From Chlorokybus atmophyticus (taxonomy: Eukaryota; Streptophyta; Chlorokybophyceae; Chlorokybales; Chlorokybaceae): a stretch of DNA of 64,000 nucleotides. The notes beneath the pieces are model-generated. The model was not told where the DNA came from, made no database searches, and saw only the letters and a list, made by a program, of their open reading frames with translations. The position numbers and the translations under genes were made by a program. Position 1 is the stretch's first letter. Each line of letters opens with the position of its first letter. Where the stretch lies: NCBI GenBank assembly GCA_009103225.1, contig RHPI01003488.1, positions 257,438 through 321,437 on the forward strand, read 5' to 3'. Below, piece by piece: positions 57,671-64,000 of this stretch.

Positions 57671-60600
57671 ATGGCGGCGGCGGCGGCGGCGGTGGTGCTG
57701 GCGGTGCTGGCCCTGAGCGCTTGTCTGACTACTTGTGTTAGCGGTTTATATGCGTCTGACGGGTGAGCTTATAGCGTGAGAGAGAAGCGCTCTGAGTTGG
57801 TTTTGCCATGCATTCTGGTTGACATTTGTATTAACAAGCTGTCTGGCTGCAGTGGGTCCCTAGATGCTCACAAGCTTGCATGTTTTGATAGTATGGTTTC
57901 AACCGATCACCAACCATGTTGAAACATAATGCTGTGCATGACGTATCACACTTTCCCAAACTGCTGCTGCATGTGAGTTGAAAACATGCAGTGTGTGCAG
58001 CATAATTGCCTCATACATTTCCATCCCACGTCCTTGTGTGAGTGCGCCTTTGCCATACGTGTTCGCGTTCGTACATACAATTAATAAGTCGCTTGTGTCT
58101 GCGCATGCATGAGGCTGTCAGTGACAACACAACCAGCTGACTGTGTGGGCAAGCATGTCAGTCACATCGCAACAATGCCTTTGTGCTGGCTGCAGCCCTG
58201 TCATTCAACTCACGGACAAGACGTTCTCACAAGTCCTGCACACCGACGCTGTCTGGGTGGTAAGAACTAGGATAGCAACACACATTTCAAGTGTTTCACG
58301 GTACTGTTACAAAGTGATGTTTGTTGAGCTTATCACCTTAATATGTGATCACAGGTTGAATTTTATGCGCCTTGGTGCGGGCACTGTAAGCAGGTACGCT
58401 GGCTGCTTGCTCTGCCCACCCTTAACTCGGTTGCCTGATTACAATATGAGTAACACATCTGTTGTTGTCCAATGCAGCTGGCTCCCGAGTATAAGAAGTT
58501 GGCAAGCAGCTTGGAGGGCATCATCAAGGTGAGTGTCCTGCTTAGCATTGCTTGCCCGTTCACTGCACACAGTGCATTAGGCTGCTCCTGGTTCCTATGT
58601 AGTGCGACCCTCCTCACCCTGTACAACCAACTCCTCCTCTTCTCATACATGACAACCATCACCAATGCTCAGTCAGACGCTTATGTCAATAACCCGAGAT
58701 TGACCCCTCCTCCAGCCACCCCGCCCCACGCAACATAGCCATGCTTATCTCAAGTGATGCGTGCAGGTTGCTGCTATTGACTGCGACGCGTATCCAGCAC
58801 TGGCGCACCAGCATGGCGTAACTGTAAGCATGTTAACGAAGTTCAAACAGTGTTGTTGAACGTACCGTTGGCTGCTTGTTGACTGACAGGCCGTGCGTGC
58901 AGGGTTTTCCAACAATCAAGGTAAGCTGCAACATTCTTTTGACCAGTCTCACATCCAAGGCTGCACAATGCGTGGCACAATGAGAGACTTGACGTGGTAC
59001 ATGAATGCCAATACGCGAGCATGCGTGCACGTGAGCGTGCATGCACGCACACAAGCGCGCATGCTCACATCAACCTGTTGGCTGTCATTAACTTCTGCGG
59101 TAGGTTGTGCTTGTTCTGCTCTGGCAGTGTTATACACCCAGAACTGTTGTGCAGGTGTTTGAAGCCGACACGCAGAAGAATCCGTACACCCATGAGTACT
59201 CCAAGGCAAGGCAATCTTGAGGAAGCAACCATGACAGCAGTGCTTGCATTTGGTTTCTTCACAAACGCCATAGTTGCTTGCCGCAGGTTCCTTTGGATTA
59301 TCAAGGTCCGCGCACAGCAAAGAAGATATCCGAATTTGTAACAGGTCACTATAGTCAAGTATAGTACCAAGTTAACTCTGCAAGCATTGCACTTAACCAT
59401 GTACATGTAGTGGTTATCAATGCCTGCATCCAGTAGCTCACTTCAGTTGTCTTGTATCTGCAGCGTTGCTGCCTTCCTACGTGGACATAATATCATCAGA
59501 GGAAGCTTATGAACAGTTCCTGAGCAGTGAGCCCAGCGTGTCAAAGGTAGACTGGCATGCTGTCTGCGCGCCTGGCTGCCAACCTGGCAGCAACCTGGCA
59601 GCGATTTGATTTGACTGTTTCAAGGTTGCAGGTGCTGCTGATTTCAAGCAAAGATGACGTGTCACCTATGTACAAAGCCATGTCTCTGCAATACAGGTGT
59701 GCGCCCAGTGCCTCGCAGATTGTGATGTAGCACTGTCTTTATATGTCTGTGGTTCATTTCGCAGGGCCCGATTGAAGTTGGCGCAAGGCAGTGCTGCTGA
59801 CAAGACATTGACAGCGAGGTATCAGGCTGACGCATTCCCATTTGTCATTCTCATCAAGGTGCGTCGCATGAATCTGTCTATTACACGCTACGCTTTTCAT
59901 TAAGCAAAACCACATGTAACAGCAAAGCTGTCTTGTAATGGCCTGCTAACAACTTACTCTTGCGACTGTTGGTGTGCAAGCAGCCTGATGGTGAGCAAGT
60001 CGTATACAATGGACCAGTCAAGGCCCAAGCACTGGCGGAGTTTTTGGACTCCTATGCACCTCCTGTTTTGACAGATGGTTCTCAGCAACAAGAGGCAGGT
60101 GCGGCAGGTGCTGTTCTGTAGCTACATCAGCAGGACAGTCTTCCGTCTACATCATCATTACTGATAGCATCTGCTTGTGAATAAAATCAGCCGCCATGCC
60201 AGAGAAGCCCAAACCAGCATTGAGGCTGTCCACTGTAGAAGAGTTTGAGGACCACGTTATAAAGAGTGAGGATGTTTGGCTCGTAGCATTCATCAACAGT
60301 TCTGGTAAGCAGCTCCAGTTTGAGCTTAAGTTTGCCAGTTGCTTGGACAGTCTGCTGCAGCATGTGCTGAGTCTTTTCTGCAACGCATCAATCTGCATAC
60401 TGTGCAGGCGAAGATGATGCCTGCAATGACAGAGTTGCAGATTGGGAAGCGGCTGCTGATGCGCTGCTTGGTATGGTACGTGGTCACCTTTGTCATGCAT
60501 TGATAACATTATGGAGGGCATAATGTTATCAATGCATGACATCAAGCTTTAACCATACCTTGCAATGTTTTCGCAAACAGGTCAGGTTGGGTGAAGTGGT

Positions 60601-62871
60601 GTCTGCGGAAGCATCGTGGAAGAGGTGAGGCGGCATGCGCGCACGCAATGGCCTGTTTTGGTGTCAGCATCTGTTAGAGTTTTTTCCGCATGTTTTGTGG
60701 ACAAACTGCAGCTGATATACAACCTGCTATGCAGCTTGTCCGAGCAGTTTGGCGTGCCGCAAGACCAGTGTGTTGCACTACTGCTCTTCCCTTATGGCTC
60801 AGAAAAAGAGCACGCAGATCCAGAGGTATGCATGGTTTGGTTTTTGCTCACTTTTCTGTAGGCACCCTGAATGTGATGCAATGCAGCGCTGGTCAGTAGC
60901 TTCACTTGCTCTGCATTTCAACACATAGCAGATTTGCTGTTGTGGTTGTCTTTCACCACCAACTGCTCTTTCAGGGCTTCTCTGGCGAGCTCACCGGCAA
61001 GGCTTTGTCCAAGTTTGCACTCGAAGCTCTTCCATCCTTCGTTACCATCATCAATGCCGAGGCGTTCGAGCCATACTTTGCCAGCGGTCCGCTTCTACCC
61101 AGGGTACATGTTAAGCAAAGGTCTCTACATTTGTACCTTGGTGGACACTGCTTCCAATCCTTGTGCTGGTCTTTTGTTGTTTGTGCAGGTGTTTTTGTTC
61201 ACGGAGAAAGAGGAAACACCCGGCATCTATAAGGCACTGGCGGTGAACTTGCGCGACAAGTTTGGGTTTGCACAGGTGCGTGGGTGTGTTTGAATGGAAG
61301 GTATAATGATGGGTGTCACTTACTTACTGCTGAGTTTTCCCTGATAGGTGCACAAAGATGAGGAGAATATCATCACATCACTTAGCATCACCAAGTTTCC
61401 AAGTGTAGTGATTATTGCACCGATGCCTTCTTCGGACGGCAAAACCATGCAGTTGGGTGTGCAACCATACACCGGTCCCATCAAGTACATGAACCTGTAC
61501 GCTTGGTTATCCCAGGTAATCAGATACCAATTGTGGAATTGCTCCTGAACGTGTGCTTCCTGCACAACACGCAAATGCGTGAGCATGAGTGCTCAACCAG
61601 CTGTCTGGTGTGATAGATGGCTGCTAGCTTTGCACCAAAAGAGGCTGCAGAAAGCCGAGCAGGAGTAGCTGTTGAGATTGATACACAAGCGCAATTCACT
61701 CAAGCGTGCCATAATAAGGGAGGGTAAGCATGCCGAGTTGCCTTGACGCCTGAATTGTAGCAATGTCAATCAACGATTCGCGCAGGCTCTGCATAGTTGG
61801 GTTTCTGGACGCACAACATGAAGACTACAAGCGTCAAATAGAGGAACTCCAGCGGTTTGCGCAAAAGCGTGCAACAGGACCAGTGAACATGCTCTGGGTG
61901 GATGCTTCGCGACAGGTATGACTGTTGCATATGCTCTTGATGCCAACAAAGTTTTGTTGTGCTGTGTGCTGCACTTACGTGATGCGCTCAACTAAGGCTG
62001 CACAAACACGGATGATCGCAGGCCACTTTTGCCAGCGGATTTGGCATTCAACCAACAGAGCTGCCTACTGTAGTTGTGCTGAGGTACATTGTCATCTCCT
62101 GAAGTCATGTTGACTAGGTCGGGATTATCGGTGGCTTGTATGCGAGCGCTGATAGCACGCTGTGCCAACCTTGTGCATCATACGCCAGTGCATGTCCATG
62201 CTGCTTACTCCCTGTCTGACTTGCTGTCAGCCCACGGAAGCAAGTGTATGCTAAGCTGCGCGGCCAGTTCTCCGCAGCCAGTATGGAAGCCCTGTTGGAC
62301 AGTGCCTTATCACCCAAGGCCGGCAAGATCAGCCTGCTTCAACTTCAGGTAACAACTTGCGCATTCCTGGCTTGGGTTCGTTTTGGTGTTGTTGATGGAG
62401 TCATAATCTTTACTGAACGCTCGTAGGATATCCCGGTTATAATGGATGGAGGAGAAGATGCGTCAGCCCAAGCAGAGGAAATTGTAGAGGTGCTTTTTAC
62501 GTCATATCCAGCATGCCGCAGCTGCATATTGAGTTCGTTGCGCTCATTGTCATTGCGCTGTTGCAGGAGGAATTCAGTCTGGATGACATCATGGGCGAGA
62601 CTCTTGAACACGATGATGTATTGGTGACCAAAAGCGCTCGCATTGCTGAGGTGAGTGCTGCTCTCTTGTGACTTGTACAAGATGCTTGCTGAGTGATGAA
62701 GTGTGCTGAGGTGCAGCTTACAATTGGTGCTGGTTTCAGGTTGAAAGGCAGCTGGCAGAAGAGGCAGAAGAGGAGGCACGCAAAGCAGAAGAGCTGGCTG
62801 CGGCGCAGAAGAAGAGTAAGCCTTTCAAGAAAAAGAAGAAGAAGAAGGCTGCTGCCAAGGATGAGCTGTAG
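57671..62871 (+). CDS. PDIA6/P5-like protein disulfide isomerase with KDEL
   Basis: Twenty-six exons; phases close to give 727 residues. Exons: 57671-57762, 58196-58259, 58355-58393, 58478-58528, 58767-58823, 58903-58920, 59155-59205, 59287-59344, 59464-59546, 59632-59696, 59765-59858, 59984-60098, 60191-60304, 60408-60475, 60581-60624, 60735-60825, 60975-61103, 61189-61275, 61348-61515, 61617-61723, 61786-61915, 62022-62083, 62231-62348, 62427-62489, 62567-62650 and 62740-62871. A signal peptide (AVVLAVLALSACLTTCVS) leads to GLYASDGPVIQLTD as in P5. The single active site is VEFYAPWCGHCKQ (Cys60, Cys63), with cis-proline motif GFPTIK. Three further thioredoxin-like folds lack CXXC (for example ADAFPFVILIKPDGEQ and LSITKFPSVVIIA). 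The tail is lysine-rich and ends KDEL for ER retention. It catalyses disulfide formation and isomerisation in secretory proteins. The length is well above the ~440 residues of animal P5. Intron 7 starts GCAAGG (GC-AG). Confidence 0.93.
60492..60540. repeat. Perfect 22-bp inverted repeat in a PDI intron
   Basis: Arms at 60492-60513 and 60519-60540 are exact reverse complements (arm starts GTCATGCATTGATAACATTA), with a 5-base loop GAGGG. It sits in the 105-bp intron 60476-60580. Confidence 0.95.
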
Positions 62872-64000
62872 TTTGCTGCTAGCGACAACGCTTTCTGAAA
62901 GGTGGAACAGCATTACATTCTTACCTGTGCAATTTTGTCCCAGTTTGCACAACGACCCCAGCTTGCTGATCTGTAACATGTCGTGTTGGCGCTAGGATTG
63001 TGATTAACATAAGTAAGAGCATAATACACCGGAGCAAAGCATAGGTGTAAGAATCCAGCGGCCAACGATGCTCAGCAGTACAAATCATCAGTATTCAACA
63101 ACCTCATAACGCCAACCACTCTACCACCTATAGCCTGTCGGGGCTGTTAACCTACGCAAATGTGTGTTGAGTAGAGGTGTGAGCAGTGGGCTTACCAGCA
63201 TGCATCATGTGTACATGGTGTGTTTTGATTGTCTCCTACTAACGTCTGGTGCATTTATGGCAGCATCTGTGTTAGGTGACTAATACTCGAAATACGATAC
63301 TGCAGCACCTAAAATGGCATTCTGGCATGCCAGATTATTGCAATTAGGCCCTACACCAGCCTAGGCTTCAGTAATCCTACTTCAACCCACCAGCACTTGC
63401 AAGCATAAGGTGTAATACTGACTGTGCTCAGCCCTGATGTCAACAACAGACGCTAGCACAGACAACGCATACAGCCCATGTGGGCAGGTGACCATTGTAC
63501 TATGTGCATGCTGTCTGAGCTAACGGGGTAGGGGTTAGTGAGTTAGGTAGTAGCTAGCAGTAGCCCGGTGGTATGAAGTATTAGCGTGCCATTGTTGACA
63601 TTGCATGCTGCATGTTGTGCATGACAGTGCATTTTGTGTTTGTCACCATGCATGCGGCTACCCAGCATACTATCTCTTATATACACGGGCACTTCCATAT
63701 GCACTCACACTGTCACGCACACGCGCATACATGCAAACATTGGCACTATTATACATGCACTCGCGCACATGCACACGCACGCGCACACGCACTCGCACAC
63801 AGACTACACGCCAACAATGCTACTGTACAAGCTGGTGTTTAGGAGTGTGCGATGACACCGACTGTCATACGCCCCAAGCACTCAAGCCATAGAGCACCAT
63901 AGCTGCGGGACAGCACTGCGCGCAATGCTGCGCTCTGCACTGCAGCAACAAGGGGGGGGGGACAGTGAGAAAAGGGTTACAGCAGAGAGAGAGAGAGAGA
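62872..64000. other. 3' flank and contig end, no gene
   Basis: Short frames only. An alternating CACGCG/CACACG tract lies at 63715-63800. A run of G at about 63951-63960 and a (GA)n run at 63985-64000 end the window. Confidence 0.5.

Noticed and set aside
1-64000. CRISPR arrays, bacterial operons, prophage or other prokaryotic features
   Set aside because: Dense spliceosomal introns and eukaryotic retroelements throughout; the regular repeats seen are microsatellites, LTR motifs or tandem duplications.
63951-64000. Possible telomeric or terminal repeat at the window end
   Set aside because: It is only a short G run and a (GA)n run; no telomere-like unit is repeated.

Overview
This is a nuclear eukaryotic window, most likely from a green alga. 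The genes are split into many short exons joined by GT-AG introns, with a minority of GC-AG introns. One gene encodes a SepF-type division protein with a plastid-transit-like N-terminus. The transposons include a PAT-like (Kangaroo/DIRS-order) tyrosine-recombinase retrotransposon, a chromodomain Ty3/gypsy element and Ty1/copia elements. I cannot name the species.

The window has two halves. Positions 1 to about 34.2 kb are a transposon-dominated, rearranged block. It holds: a pair of direct repeats at 2.0-2.9 kb; an old LTR-like repeat (4.1-4.8 kb) cut by a gag-only non-autonomous copia relative (4.8-7.1 kb); a PAT-like element with split direct repeats (8.0-13.2 kb); a decayed duplicate of a secreted cysteine-rich protein gene (13.25-20.0 kb), which carries a solo LTR that itself carries a young copia element (14.3-19.1 kb); fragments copied from an acyltransferase gene (20.3-20.6 kb); a second gag-only element ending at a poly-G/N sequence break (20.6-22.1 kb); and the better copy of the cysteine-rich gene (22.6-32.8 kb), whose second exon is split by an LTR-like repeat that is in turn split by a chromovirus (23.1-30.0 kb). 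An inverted partial copy of the acyltransferase gene (33.3-34.2 kb) closes the block.

The second half, 34.3-62.9 kb, is gene-rich and ordinary. In order it holds a small membrane protein (-), SepF-like (+), a CHIP-type TPR/U-box ubiquitin ligase (-), a 1-acylglycerol-3-phosphate acyltransferase (+), a GH51 alpha-L-arabinofuranosidase (+), an uncertain gene of very short exons (+), a ZC2HC1-type zinc-finger protein (-) and a PDIA6/P5-like protein disulfide isomerase with a KDEL tail (+, 26 exons). For seven of these I derived full exon chains whose reading phase closes exactly from start to stop; exon coordinates are in the entries. Three neighbouring pairs are divergent and may share promoters. 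The products act in separate places (plastid division, chaperone-linked ubiquitination, phospholipid synthesis, cell-wall sugar release, ER disulfide formation) and do not form one pathway.

The most informative unusual signals are the PAT split direct repeats, two copies of a gag-only retrotransposon family, a half-tRNA copia primer site, a segmental duplication coupled to an inverted acyltransferase copy, and a high share of GC-AG introns.
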